From contig NC_090774.1 in NCBI RefSeq assembly GCF_001761485.1, positions 3,286,001-3,350,000 of the forward strand: DNA of 64,000 bases, read 5' to 3'. The notes below the pieces were generated by a model. It was not told the DNA's origin. It did no database searches and was given only the letters and a program-made list of their open reading frames with translations. Below, piece by piece: positions 9,368 through 19,903 of this stretch. Made by a program: the position numbers and the translations under genes. How positions within the stretch are numbered: position 1 is the stretch's first letter; each line of letters opens with the position of its first letter. The stretch is from Yarrowia lipolytica. Its lineage: Eukaryota; Ascomycota; Dipodascomycetes; Dipodascales.

Positions 9368-11641
9368 GAAGTGACTGACAATGACTCCACTACAACACCA
9401 ACTCATCTGAACTGCATACACTAACAACCACACGAGCATGATAACGACAATGACCTATTTATTGTACATAATTATATTTATTCGAATTAATACTTGATAT
9501 TTTGATGTGTTACTTGTAGTACTTGTGCTACAACAACTGTAGATAATTATTCCGACGTTTTTCCGCTAGTGCTCTTTTCGTTGCTTTTGTTTTCAACTTT
9601 CCCTTTTTCTATCTGCCCGGTCCATTCCGTTACCTCTTTGGTAAAATGGCGCCCTCCCGAGAGTATGTCCTCGGTTAACTTTATCACACGAGCAAGAAAT
9701 GGAGAATGTGCCTTAGCTGCAACATCGCGTGGATGTCGGTAAGTCATAATTATAATACCGGGAATCAAGTACCATCAGCGTCATTGTTTGATCTCCGAGT
9801 TCCTTTCGTCCTTCCGCTACATTTCGGCCCCTATACTGTCGGCGTTATTTGCCTCATCGCAGGAAGATCTCGGTCGAACCTAAAGATCGAATCAGGCTAT
9901 TTATGAAAAGATAGTGTGTTAGAAGGTCGGCTGTACGTTGGCCGAGGATGTGGTCTGGTTTAATCTTAGGTCGCAGACTAGTTGCTCCTACTCGGTCCAT
10001 TGTTTAGTTTGTTTCTAGCAACGTTCGGCCCATGCTGCCGATATGAACGGCGCACATGACCCGCTGAGCACTGAGTTTCATTTTACTGAACGCTTTAGGA
10101 GATCTTGAACACGTTGGAATGCGATCGCAAATGGACGGATCTGTGTATTCTTACGGTACAGTACTTGCAGCTACTTGTAGCTATGATACGTGTACAGGTA
10201 CAGCTGTTACGAAGTGAAGGTTTTGTTAGTCTATTCGGTGTTAGTTTATAGAGCATACTCAGTGCTTGGCCTACCACTGTATATACTCAGTCCTACTCAG
10301 TGGAACATCAGGTCCAACTCAACCTAGGAAGTGCAAAGATGCATGAAAAGGCAAACGGCCAAATGGATGTCTAAGCTCTAGCTGCGGTCGGTGTTTTTAC
10401 TCTTGCTTCCCGCGACATCCAGGGCTGGATGCACGGCTCCCCAAGACACTCGTAAACAGGTCCATCCGGATTTCTCCGAGAGTGAGAGAAAATACTTGTG
10501 TCTGCATCTTAACGCACATGACGCACAGAATTCCGCCTAGCTGGAGCGCAACGTGACGCTCTCCGGGGTGCGTTTCCCCACACGGCATGCGTTCGACAAC
10601 AGACAGTTCCCGATTTGCCCTAGTGTGCTATTTTGAGCCGACAATTTTTTCTCACAAACTTCGGCCGAAATAGCTCGGCATCTTTTATCCGGGTTCCAAG
10701 AGTGATTAGCTCAAGGTTATCAATTTGATCTTGATCTAATGACTGACTGACTGGTCACATAGCCACTGGAAGGGCAGGACAGAAATACACGCCCGTGACA
10801 AAGCGCAGCTGGCTAGAAAAAGGCAACAGTCATGAAACAAAGATCCGACACGGATATACCGCAAGCTGAAAAATAACAACTAGAGCAAGACCGACTCGGC
10901 CGACATGTGATGATCGGCTTACTGTCAAACAGTCAGGTGAGTCCGTTTCCTTGGTCTTGTCGATTCAACTGACTCCCTAATACAGCTGAAATCCCCAGCA
11001 TCACACAACTCCACCCGTAATTACTTCCTGCTCCGAGCAGGAACCGCAAAGTTGGTATTGTGTGTACCCGGCCATCCGGAATCTAAACCGCTTTTATGCA
11101 CACGACCGTTGTAACAAACCAACCGCTTCCAAAGTTACAACGCAATACAAATACAGTATTGTGGCTATTGTACATGCTGACGTGAATGGAAGGAGGTGAC
11201 GAGATGTAGAATGACAAAGTGTTGAATAATTTTACGAAAAGAAGTTGGAATGTGTACTACCATCGTAGGGATCACGTGACAATCTTTTTGTACCAACACT
11301 GAATCCATCACGTGGTGTTCCCACCGCATGTCTCTTTGAATATAAAGACCAAATGAGAGACATTCACCGAGACGTATATTTGCAGGATGAAACCATAACG
11401 CCTACTTGTAGAAGTATATACATTCAATATTTGTATGCTCAAGGCCCTTCTTGTATCGCACCACCGTGGGTACATACAATACGATTACTGGAAATTACTA
11501 TTAAATACTTATAATAGGACCTCATGTAATGTCCGATACAGCCTACTGCCCACCGCCTCCTATAATCCTACCAATGCATTCACTATATCCTTTTGTGCGA
11601 AACGATCTGTCGTTTTATCTGTCTCTCTCGTCTGACGTCTA
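9368..11641. other. Long convergent intergenic region (2.3 kb)
   Basis: Both flanking genes end here, so no promoter is expected, yet the gap is more than ten times longer than the other tight convergent gaps in the window (148-211 bp). AT-rich terminator-type sequence follows the Naa50-like stop (9450-9500). A promoter-like cluster lies at 11272-11347. The remainder shows no convincing open frame; a 66-codon frame ending at 9547 on the minus strand is doubtful. Confidence 0.55.
11272..11347 (+). promoter_or_regulatory. Promoter-like cluster: two CACGTG boxes and TATAAAG
   Basis: TCACGTGA lies at 11272-11279, a second CACGTG at 11309-11314 and TATAAAG at 11341-11347, all ahead of the BUD6 3' end and pointing toward its antisense strand. 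The first downstream ATG (11387) opens a 3-codon frame and one at 11435 opens a 66-codon frame. Arrangement seen; activity inferred. Confidence 0.4.
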
Positions 11642-14185
11642 CTAATTTCCCTCCTCCTCTTCCTCGTCTTCGTCGGTCTCTGCTTCACTCTCTTCCTCGT
11701 CGGTCTCCTCTTCACTGGCAGTCTGGAGCTCTCCATCTAAGTCATCAATATCATCCTCATCTCCTCCGTAGCCAAACTGCTCTCTCCACACTCTCTGTTC
11801 TCGTTCAAGACGCTGCTTCTCAGCCTCAGCAACTCCTCCACTGGGCTTGAGCTTGTTCTCTCCCACAAACTCGCCCAGCTCCTTTTCAAACTTGTCGACT
11901 CTAGACTCAAGTTCAAACTTTCGTAACCGCTCAGACCGTTCAATAGCCTCGATTCGAGACTCATGGTCGGGTTTCAGAGCAAGGACAGACGAAAGAACTC
12001 CCTCCTTGAGATCCTGAACGGACTCAGTAGGAACAGGGAGAAGTACGGCCTTGTGACTGTTCTTGGCGGCACTTTTAAGCTGCTCGTTGGAACACTGTTC
12101 AACAAGAGCCAGAGTAGATGCAGCAGAAGCCAAATCCTCTCGCAGATCGGCCATGAGCTCCTCCTGAAGTTTGAAGAACTGCTGCTCTTCGCAGATGGTC
12201 TCCAGTTCTCGTTCCCAGACCTTCTTCCACACGGACTTTTGCGAGTTGATGTAAGTCTCCAGAGCGGTGAGCTCGGTGTTACAAGTCTCCATCTCTTTGG
12301 TGACAACTTCAAGCTGACCGGGCTCAGCCCGAACGCCTCGCTGAGCGACATCCTTTCTAAGAGCCTCAATAACGTCCTGGAGATCGTCTGCTCGAGTGAG
12401 AAGAGCATCTGAGTCAGTAGAGACCTTCTTGTTGGCCATTTCCATGAAGGCTCGAGAGTTGTCTCCAGCGGCGGGAAGAGAAGAGTAGTCTCGAAGCTTG
12501 CCAATGGTGTCGGAAATGTCCTTCATTGAAGTCTTCCAGAGAGTGAAGGATGAGTCCTTGAGCTGTCGAATAACAGCCAGCTCGTGCTTCAATGCATGCA
12601 TATCGGCAGCCTTGGCCTTGAGAAGATCTTTGTCGGCAATAGGAGTGGGAACAGGAGCAGGCGCAATAGTGGACAGTTTGGCCTGTGACACTTCTGGAGG
12701 AGCAATGACGGGAGTCTTGACAATGGGCTCCGTTGCTTTAACGATAGAGGGACCTTGTGTACCGGCACCGACTGCTGCCGAGGGAGGTTTCTTCTCCACC
12801 ATAAGCTTCAAGTCTCCAATTTCTTCCCTCTGCTGGTTCAGAGCAAAAGTAATGGCCTTGACATGTTCCAAGATGCCCTGGATGTCGTCGCTTTTTTCCT
12901 TCTCTTTTTCCTTCTCCTTCTCCTTCTCTTCCTCTTCATGTAGCACCAGCATAGTTCCGTCGTGGATATCGCTCAGATGCGACTCTTCCAGCTCATACTC
13001 CACTCCAGATTTTTTGTCACGAATGTAAATGTTGGGGAAATCGTCTGCTCCAGGAGAGTAGTTGAATGTGGAGATGAATAGGAGTCTCAGAGCGTTGATG
13101 TTGACATCCGAGTCAGCCTTGACCTTTTTGGTAGCATTTCCAAGTCTAAGAAACAAAGACATTCCAGGTCCTCCAACATCTGTAGCCGTAGACACATCGC
13201 CTAAATCACTCTCGTCGGGAAGAGGAGTCGATGGCAACATGGGCATGTCTGGAACGGCCTTTCCAGGTGCTCCAGAGGTAAGTTTGGCGTATTGGTAAGC
13301 CGAGAATCGTCTGGATGCTCGTCTTTCGAGCGCCTCTCCTCGTTGTAAAGCTGCCAGAGGGTCTCCACGTGATCCCGGGCGTCTGGTCGGAGAGCCCTGG
13401 GGAATGGCAGGGGCCATGGCTTGAGCCATAGCTCCAGGTATGCCAGGAGGCATGTGAGCTGGTGGGGCCATATGCGGTGGCTGCGGCGGTTGTCGGGCCA
13501 CCGGTGGACTGGGTAATCCTGGCTGCTTAGGTGCTGAGCCTATAGTTTGAGACCGTCGCACATGGTCTCTATCATCCTTGTGCTGTGGCAGAGAGGTGGG
13601 TGCTGAGACCTGTCTGGAGGGTCCGTATTGATGCTGGGGCGGGTGTGGTCGGAAATTTTTGGGTGATTGTTGAGGTGGGATCTGTTGCGCCTGTGCTCCT
13701 TGAGCTGCTCTAAGTGCAGCCTGTTTCTTCTTCAGACCCTGAAGCAGGTTGATGATGATTTCCCGAATGCTGGGCAGGTACAGATCGAGGTTTTCCTGCG
13801 ATGCTTCTTCGCTTAGCGCCTTTTCTAGCACCGTCCGCAGCGCCTGGGGCACATCGCCCATGTCAGTGACGGGCAAGCCGGCGTTGAGAAACGCTCGACA
13901 GGCAATGTTGAACTCGTTGCCCAGATTGACGTAGATGTCGGACACGTCCTGTTCAGAGGCTGCTCCGCGGGCCCATTGCGTGAGGCTCTCAAGCAGCTGT
14001 TTGGTTGCTACCAGCAGATGGGTGACGCTGGACTCAATGGAGTTCATGGCAGTCGAGTTGCGGGCCATGGGGGTCTGAGCAGACAGACGTCTTGACGAGC
14101 CTGTGGGAGCCTGCTGGTTGTGGCTCTGGTGATGCGGAGGGTGCGCCATGGGTGGCGGAGGGTGCTGCCCACCGTGGTACGACAT
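11642..14185 (-). CDS. BUD6: Bud6/Aip3 polarity factor, actin- and formin-binding
   Basis: An 847-residue homologue of Bud6 (Aip3), which binds G-actin and the formin Bni1 to promote actin cable assembly at polarity sites. The N-terminal Bud6 region (about residues 45-150; SSVTHLLVATKQLLESLTQWA) is followed by a Pro/Gln-rich linker, then the AIP3 core beginning near SLFLRLGNATKKVK and DSDVNINALRLLFI. A KEKEKEKEKEK stretch and long predicted coiled coils follow, with a very acidic C-terminus (DEDEEEEEGN). The frame is open further upstream to about 14383 but contains no ATG there, so the start is placed at the ATG at 14183-14185 (MSYHGGQHPPPP). A short 5' exon cannot be excluded. BUD6, TIF6 and HSP104 follow one another on the same strand. 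Confidence 0.88.
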   Translation of the reverse strand: MSYHGGQHPPPPMAHPPHHQSHNQQAPTGSSRRLSAQTPMARNSTAMNSIESSVTHLLVATKQLLESLTQWARGAASEQDVSDIYVNLGNEFNIACRAFLNAGLPVTDMGDVPQALRTVLEKALSEEASQENLDLYLPSIREIIINLLQGLKKKQAALRAAQGAQAQQIPPQQSPKNFRPHPPQHQYGPSRQVSAPTSLPQHKDDRDHVRRSQTIGSAPKQPGLPSPPVARQPPQPPHMAPPAHMPPGIPGAMAQAMAPAIPQGSPTRRPGSRGDPLAALQRGEALERRASRRFSAYQYAKLTSGAPGKAVPDMPMLPSTPLPDESDLGDVSTATDVGGPGMSLFLRLGNATKKVKADSDVNINALRLLFISTFNYSPGADDFPNIYIRDKKSGVEYELEESHLSDIHDGTMLVLHEEEEKEKEKEKEKEKSDDIQGILEHVKAITFALNQQREEIGDLKLMVEKKPPSAAVGAGTQGPSIVKATEPIVKTPVIAPPEVSQAKLSTIAPAPVPTPIADKDLLKAKAADMHALKHELAVIRQLKDSSFTLWKTSMKDISDTIGKLRDYSSLPAAGDNSRAFMEMANKKVSTDSDALLTRADDLQDVIEALRKDVAQRGVRAEPGQLEVVTKEMETCNTELTALETYINSQKSVWKKVWERELETICEEQQFFKLQEELMADLREDLASAASTLALVEQCSNEQLKSAAKNSHKAVLLPVPTESVQDLKEGVLSSVLALKPDHESRIEAIERSERLRKFELESRVDKFEKELGEFVGENKLKPSGGVAEAEKQRLEREQRVWREQFGYGGDEDDIDDLDGELQTASEEETDEEESEAETDEDEEEEEGN

Positions 14186-15650
14186 GGGTGGTGATGGACA
14201 GGTTGTAGTGAGTGTACCTTGGTGTGGGCCAGACTGCACTTCTTGAATTAGGTGTAATATGTGTCCCACAAACCTTGGGAATGTGTTTAGCTTTGTTGGT
14301 GGACACGGAAGGGGAGCTAAAGCAGGGGCGGGAGGATGCGATGTCAAGGTGTGAGTGACTTGTATAGTGGTTGTATCCAACACTGCTTTGCCGAAAAAAA
14401 AATAAACAAGACCCTGTCACCACACACTGCTCTATCTTTACATCATCCCCACAAGGTTCTACTTACCCCAATCATGTGATGTTGCAGATGCACTAGCAAG
14501 AAAAAACCATTGTCCCACCAACGGCTCAAAACCACAACCACACTCAATACTGTAGTCTTGCGGCGAAGAGTTACATGACGAGTAGATAATAATGCCGTTC
14601 TCGGGTATCTGCCAAGAGATAACGATTGAAGAGGGTTTGAAAAAATATATGAGTTCTCAGCTTGAACATTAGCAGCAATAGAGAAACTTCTAACGTGTAA
14701 CATGGATGAAACATTACGTCATTCCACCTATCGTACTGGGTATTTTTATTACCCAGTGAGGGGGTACATTAGTAAGCTATTTTGTAGTACTGTGAGTTGA
14801 TTTTCAACTACAAGTAGTTACTGTAATTGTACAGCACGAGTACGAATATTTACTTATGGGGTGAGGGTCGTGAGTTGGATTATAATAGAGCGCCAGAATA
14901 CAAAAATTGCCTTGGTTGTCGCCTAGAATTTCGCACCAATATTTGTCAGTTTTGGTGTAGCACCAGAACAGCTTATCGTGGCCTACAGTACATACTGTGG
15001 TGAAGTCGTACAATTTCAGGGTTAGTCAGGATTAGCCAGGGTTATTTAGGAGAATGCTGAACTGTTACTGCTGTAGTACACAGACACACGCCCCAGTTGG
15101 TCAAGTCAACAAGCTTGACCGCTTTACTTGGATTTCTCATGTACATTTCAACAATCACTGATCTCATGACTTCACGATACAACTCATCTACAGTAGTATT
15201 TATCATTAGTGGCTGAAGCTTGGAGCATTTTTCAACGTGGGATTTTCTTAATGTAAGAAAACTACTGTACAGAGGTGACTTCAAGCGCGTGTTTCTAAGG
15301 AACGTCTTACGTTATTTCCATAAGCAGTGTGTGACCACTGAAGTACATCGGAGGAAGACAATTACAAAGACATTCGTTATAGTACACTGTCATACCACAC
15401 CCTACTCTCATTACAAGTACCGGTACAGGTACACAATCCCACCTTGGCAGCTTGTATTATCTATCTAATTAAAACTGCGAATAGTGCCATGCAAAGGAAT
15501 ACTGATCCGTTGGAGACACACCCATATTTTGAAGTCAGGCCATGCCAAATACATAATGCATAATAGTTTAAGCGATGCTCGCTGTTGAGTAGAGCTCGCA
15601 CTGCAGCCAGCACACCAGTGTGTTGACGAGGAGAAGCAGACTGGCTGTGC
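14186..15650. other. Intergenic region upstream of BUD6
   Basis: It contains the BUD6 5' region and the 3' region of TIF6. A perfect 8-bp hairpin is at 14735-14757, and ACTTGTAG/TACTGTA words cluster around 14785-15000, 15264 and 15411. No gene is seen. Confidence 0.55.
14735..14757. repeat. Perfect 8-bp hairpin with T-rich loop
   Basis: ACTGGGTA at 14735-14742 pairs with TACCCAGT at 14750-14757 across a 7-nt loop. It lies about 550 bp upstream of the BUD6 start. A role as regulatory palindrome or structured RNA is speculative. Confidence 0.45.
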
Positions 15651-16391
15651 TTAACCCATCTGCTGGTACAGCTGGGACCACTTGGTCTGCTCCCACTGCT
15701 CGCCCTGCTGGTCGTTGTTGAGCTTGAATATACTGCTCATGACAGTAAGCTCGAAAGAGGTGGTGGCGTAACCAGCAACGGCCATCCAGTCGTTGACAAC
15801 ACAGCCAGCGCCGACAACAGGAGAACCTCGGTTGACGGATCCAGCAATCAGGGGGACCTGGAGAAGCGAAGAAAGCTCATCCTGGTCCTCAATGGAGGTC
15901 TGGGGGTGGACAATACCTCCCTGGTTGGACAGGGCACAGTAAGAGCCGACAAGCACATTTCCAGCAACAGTCTGTCGGAAGACCTCAACACCAAGCACAT
16001 CGGCAATCAGCTCTTCGGTCTCTCGCTCGATATCGGGATGCACAAGAGCGGCGTAGTCGTTGGTACAGATGACGTTTCCAAGAGCAGATAGACGCTCCTC
16101 AACTCGCTGGATCTTGACCTCGTCGGGCAGGGAGTTTCGCAGGTGCTGCAGCTCAACATCCGAAGTGGTGGAGGGCACAAGCAGACCTCGTCGGTTGCCG
16201 GCTGTGAGACGGCCCACGAGTCGGGTGCCGCCAATGGTGGAGTAGACAATAGGAATGGTATCTTGGAGCTCGGCCTCGAAAGAGCTGTAGAAGTTCTCGG
16301 AGCCGCCAACAGCCACCAGACAGTAGGAGTTGGTGAGCTTGGAAAAGACACCAATCTCGTCAGAGTTTTCAAACTGGGCACGGGTAGCCAT
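15651..16391 (-). CDS. TIF6: Translation initiation factor 6 (eIF6/Tif6)
   Basis: A 246-residue protein, the normal length for the highly conserved eIF6 family. Tif6 binds the 60S subunit, is needed for pre-60S maturation in the nucleolus, and blocks premature 40S joining until it is released by Efl1 and Sdo1. The start [20 protein letters not shown] and the internal [16 protein letters not shown] and [14 protein letters not shown] segments are diagnostic of the five-fold pentein propeller. The C-terminus ends in a hydrophilic stretch as in yeasts. No introns. The ATG at 16389-16391 is preceded by an A/T-rich leader. Confidence 0.97.
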   Translation of the reverse strand: MATRAQFENSDEIGVFSKLTNSYCLVAVGGSENFYSSFEAELQDTIPIVYSTIGGTRLVGRLTAGNRRGLLVPSTTSDVELQHLRNSLPDEVKIQRVEERLSALGNVICTNDYAALVHPDIERETEELIADVLGVEVFRQTVAGNVLVGSYCALSNQGGIVHPQTSIEDQDELSSLLQVPLIAGSVNRGSPVVGAGCVVNDWMAVAGYATTSFELTVMSSIFKLNNDQQGEQWEQTKWSQLYQQMG

Positions 16392-16978
16392 TATGTTGAT
16401 TGATTTTTTTGAATAAGGGGTGAAGTGTGGTTATTCAGGCTTGCGGTGGATACTGCCTATCTTTATGTTTTGCATTGCAGCACAATTTTTTCATGACCGT
16501 GCAGCTCAGCTGCGTGCTGGAGTATACTGTGACTGATCTCGTCAACGTGTAGTTCTTGTCATGTCATACGTGCAGACAGTATGCAACTGTGATGGGCCGG
16601 TGGCGATATATGTGTAGATTGTGTGTGTGTCTTGCGGCAGGCTGTTTGGTACGTATGGTGGCGGATCGTATTCATGTAACAACAAGATAGTCCGACTGTT
16701 TGTGGACTCATACTTGAATTGAATATCGACTTACTACGGAATATATTGTAATACCTCCATTGGCTCAGACTGTGATCGGAGATTGACTCAGTTAGTAAGC
16801 AGACCAAGGGTGGGGCGAAATGTCCCTTTCAGAATATTCGGTTTTACTCTCATTTCTTCTATCATTACCCACCACAGTTCGTGTTACTGTACACACTACT
16901 GTAGAGATACAGCGATCCATTTATACAGTTAATTCATTATTTTATACAATATTTAGCTACCTCCTAGCAAAAAATACC
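16392..16978. other. Intergenic region between HSP104 and TIF6
   Basis: It holds the TIF6 promoter and the HSP104 3' end. I see no gene; a GTGTGTGT run lies near 16620. Confidence 0.55.
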
Positions 16979-19642
16979 TTAGTCGAGATCCATCTCGTCG
17001 TCAAAGTCATCGTAGGAATCTTCAGCCAGCTCCATGTCCGTCTCGCCGTCATGGTTGGGCAGAATCTCCAGACCCTTGTCTCCTCGGATGATTCGGACCT
17101 CCTCGCCGTCCTTAATCTGGTGCTTCAGAAGCATGACAGCAAGCTTGTTGAGAACCTCGTTCTGGATGAGTCGGTTGAGAGGTCGAGCACCGAGGTCGGG
17201 GCTGTAACCGTTCTCCACCAGGTAGTCCATGGCGTCCTCATCGAGATGAAGTTTGAGGTTTCGGTTGTTGTGCTCGAATCGCTTCGAAATCTCATGGAGA
17301 CGAATGTTGATGATTCGTCGAATGGACTTCTTAGACAGCCGGTTGAAGACAACCATAGCGGTGATTCGGTTGAGAAACTCGGGTCGGAAGTGGCCCTTGA
17401 CAGCCTCCATGACCAGGTCTCGAGTGGACTGGTCAATGGTAGTCGAGGTCGATCGGTTGATGAACTCCGCACCCAGGTTGGAAGTCATGATAATGATACA
17501 GTTGGATGCGTTGACCACCTTTCCGGCGGAAGATCGCACTCGACCATCATCAAGAACCTGCAGAAGAACAGTGAGCACCTCGGGAGCAGCCTTCTCAACC
17601 TCATCGAACAACACAACGGAGTAGGGCTTTCGGATCAGGGCCTCGGTAAGAATACCACCCTCCTCGTATCCAACGTATCCGGGAGCAGCACCAATCAGCT
17701 TGGAGCCGGAGTGCTTGTCCATGAGCTCGGAACAGTCGATTCGGATCATGGCCTGCTCGTCAGCAAACAGGAAACCTGCCAGCTTCTTGGCAAGCTCAGT
17801 CTTACCGGAACCGGAGAGACCAAGGAAAAGGAAAGAAGCGGGGGCGTTGGGGTTGGCAAGACCCGATCGAGACAGTCTGATCGCGTTGGAAACGGCCTTG
17901 ACAGCCTCGGGTTGGCCAACAACTTCTCGAGAAAGCACCTTCTCCATGTTGATGAGCTTGGTGTTCTCGGCCTGGGTCAGCTTGGTGACAGGGATACCAG
18001 TCAGTCGAGCCGCAGTCTCAGCTACCTGGTCGGCGCCAACAACGTCCTTGATCATGGACTTCTCCTTAGCGGCATTCTCCTCTTCAAGCTCAACAATTCG
18101 CTTCTTCAGATCCGGAATGGCAAAGTATCGCAGATCAGCAGCAGTGGAAGTGTCTCGTCGTCGCTCGGCGTCGAGAGCCTTGGTCTCGAGCTCATCAACC
18201 TTGTGCTTGAGGTTGTTAAGCTCAACGTGACCTGCTCGCTCTCGCTCAAAGGTCTCTCGCAGAGGTCCGAGCTCCTCCTCAATGTCAGCCACTCGGTGCT
18301 TCGCGGCATCAAGACGCTCCTTGGTACCCTGGTCGGCGTGCTGGTCTCGCTCCAGAGCCTTGACCTCGATCATGAGCAGATCAAGCTCTCGCTCCAGGGA
18401 GTCCAGATGCTCGGGTCGAGAGTCTCGAGCAACAGCAACAGCGGCTGCAGCCTCATCGACCAGATCGACGGCCGAATCGGGCAGCTTTCGGTAGGTGAGG
18501 TATCGGGAAGCCAGCTGAGCAGCAGAAACCAGGGCAGAGTCCAGAATTCGGACTCCGTGATGCAGCTCGTACTTGTTCTGGATACCTCGCAGAATGGCGA
18601 CGGTCTCTCGAATAGTAGGCTCTCGCACGTCGATCTTCTGGAATCGTCGCTCAAAGGCGGCATCCTTCTCAACGTGCTTTCGGTACTCTTCGTTGGTGGT
18701 GGCACCGATACAGTGGAGGGAACCTCGAGCAAGCATGGGCTTGAGCAGGTTGGCAGCATCACCCTTTCCATCACCCATGAGCATATGGATCTCATCGATG
18801 AACAGGATGATCATGTCCTTGGAGTCCTCAATCTCCTTGAGAACACCCTTGATTCGCTCCTCAAAGTCTCCCTGGTACTTGGCACCAGCCTTGAGAGCTC
18901 CCAGATCGAGAGAGAAGAGCTGGCAGTTAGCCAGAACGTTGGGGACATCGCCGTCGATGATTCGCTGCGCGACACCCTCGACAATTGAGGTCTTACCCAC
19001 ACCGGGATCACCAATCAGACAAGGGTTGGACTTGGTTCGTCGTGCCAGCACTCGGATACATCGTCGGATCTCCTCCTCTCGGCCAATGACAGGGTCAATC
19101 TTACCCTCTCGAGCCTGTTTGGTCATGTCAATGGCATACTTGTTGAGGAACTCGAACTCGTCGGCTCCGTCAGCGGTTCGCGAGTCAATTCGTCGCTTTC
19201 CTCGCACGGCTGTGATGTTGGCCTCCATGACGTCCTTCTTAATACCGCACTCCTTGAGAATGCTCTCAATAGAGGAGTCATCGAGAAGGGCCATGAGAAT
19301 GTGGTCCTGGCCCACGTACTCGTCCTTTTGTCGCTGCTTGTACTTGATGGCATTCTGCAGCACCTTGGAGAAGGCGGGGCTCTGGGACAACTCGTCGGGA
19401 GGAGGGCTTTGGCTGGGCAGTCGAACAAGTGCCTTGTTGACGGCTCGCTTGAACTGGTCCCAATCGTACTTGCCTCGCTCTACGACGGCCTTGATGTAAG
19501 GATCAGAGGCATCGTCCTCTGCATCGAACATGGCAGCCAGAAGATGGATTGGCTGGAGAGTGCCCTGCTGGTGCTGCTGGGCCAGCTCGACGGAAGTTTT
19601 GAGGATCTTGTTAGCTCTGTCAGTGAATTCTGATTCGTTCAT
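16979..19642 (-). CDS. HSP104: Hsp104 disaggregase, ClpB/Hsp100 family
   Basis: An 887-residue hexameric AAA+ chaperone that threads aggregated proteins through its pore with Hsp70 and Hsp40. The domain order is clear: N domain (1-150), AAA-1 with Walker [10 protein letters not shown] at 211-219 and Walker [10 protein letters not shown], a coiled-coil middle domain (about 410-525), and AAA-2 with Walker A GLSGSGKT at 608-615 and Walker [11 protein letters not shown]. The tail [10 protein letters not shown] is acidic like the S. cerevisiae DDLD end used by TPR cochaperones. Length is close to yeast Hsp104 (about 908). Codon bias is extreme, which leaves long antisense open frames that are artefacts. 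The upstream region carries an HSE ladder (19773-19835) and a TATA box (19699-19704). Confidence 0.98.
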   Translation of the reverse strand: MNESEFTDRANKILKTSVELAQQHQQGTLQPIHLLAAMFDAEDDASDPYIKAVVERGKYDWDQFKRAVNKALVRLPSQSPPPDELSQSPAFSKVLQNAIKYKQRQKDEYVGQDHILMALLDDSSIESILKECGIKKDVMEANITAVRGKRRIDSRTADGADEFEFLNKYAIDMTKQAREGKIDPVIGREEEIRRCIRVLARRTKSNPCLIGDPGVGKTSIVEGVAQRIIDGDVPNVLANCQLFSLDLGALKAGAKYQGDFEERIKGVLKEIEDSKDMIILFIDEIHMLMGDGKGDAANLLKPMLARGSLHCIGATTNEEYRKHVEKDAAFERRFQKIDVREPTIRETVAILRGIQNKYELHHGVRILDSALVSAAQLASRYLTYRKLPDSAVDLVDEAAAAVAVARDSRPEHLDSLERELDLLMIEVKALERDQHADQGTKERLDAAKHRVADIEEELGPLRETFERERAGHVELNNLKHKVDELETKALDAERRRDTSTAADLRYFAIPDLKKRIVELEEENAAKEKSMIKDVVGADQVAETAARLTGIPVTKLTQAENTKLINMEKVLSREVVGQPEAVKAVSNAIRLSRSGLANPNAPASFLFLGLSGSGKTELAKKLAGFLFADEQAMIRIDCSELMDKHSGSKLIGAAPGYVGYEEGGILTEALIRKPYSVVLFDEVEKAAPEVLTVLLQVLDDGRVRSSAGKVVNASNCIIIMTSNLGAEFINRSTSTTIDQSTRDLVMEAVKGHFRPEFLNRITAMVVFNRLSKKSIRRIINIRLHEISKRFEHNNRNLKLHLDEDAMDYLVENGYSPDLGARPLNRLIQNEVLNKLAVMLLKHQIKDGEEVRIIRGDKGLEILPNHDGETDMELAEDSYDDFDDEMDLD

Positions 19643-19698
19643 TCTTGTTGTAATTGTGTTAATGTGTGTGTTTCGAGAATCTCCAGATCGGACGGGTC

Positions 19699-19704
19699 TA
19701 TATA
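19699..19704 (-). promoter_or_regulatory. TATA box of HSP104
   Basis: TATATA lies 57-62 bp upstream of the HSP104 ATG, between the start codon and the HSE ladder. Confidence 0.6.
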
Positions 19705-19772
19705 AGTTTGCTTCGCTGCCTCAGTTGTCTATAGCTTTATGCATGTTGCACCTTGACTTCCTTAGAGTTGTA

Positions 19773-19835
19773 GAACCTACGAGAACCTGGCGGAAGACGG
19801 TCGAAGACAATGGAAGATGCTAGAAGGTGCTCGAA
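19773..19835. promoter_or_regulatory. Seven-unit step-type heat-shock element ladder
   Basis: GAA begins at 19773, 19783, 19793, 19803, 19813, 19823 and 19833, seven times with exact 10-bp spacing. Hsf1 recognises nGAAn units, and the known step-type HSE has GAA units 10 bp apart, usually three. The ladder lies 131-193 bp upstream of the HSP104 ATG, so all units fall on one face of the helix. Confidence 0.85.
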
Positions 19836-19867
19836 GAAAATCCTACATTTTGCCACTTTTACATGTA

Positions 19868-19903
19868 TTCCACAACCTTCCAGGGTTTTTCCGAGCAATA
19901 TTC
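19868..19903. promoter_or_regulatory. Second HSE block, inverted orientation
   Basis: TTC units begin at 19868, 19878, 19889 and 19901. The first two are 10 bp apart and the later ones drift to 11 and 12. The block lies just beyond the GAA ladder and has opposite polarity. It is a weaker candidate Hsf1 site. Confidence 0.5.

Noticed and set aside
9547-9747. 66-codon ATG frame (MTYRHPRDVAAKAHS...) on the minus strand
   Set aside because: It looks somewhat protein-like (Lys/Glu-rich), but codon use is unbiased and no neighbour or splice signal supports it.
16820-18988. 722-codon open frame on the plus strand opposite HSP104
   Set aside because: It is antisense to a clear Hsp104. The strong codon bias of HSP104 leaves few stops on the other strand, and the Ser/Val/Leu-rich translation has no family features.
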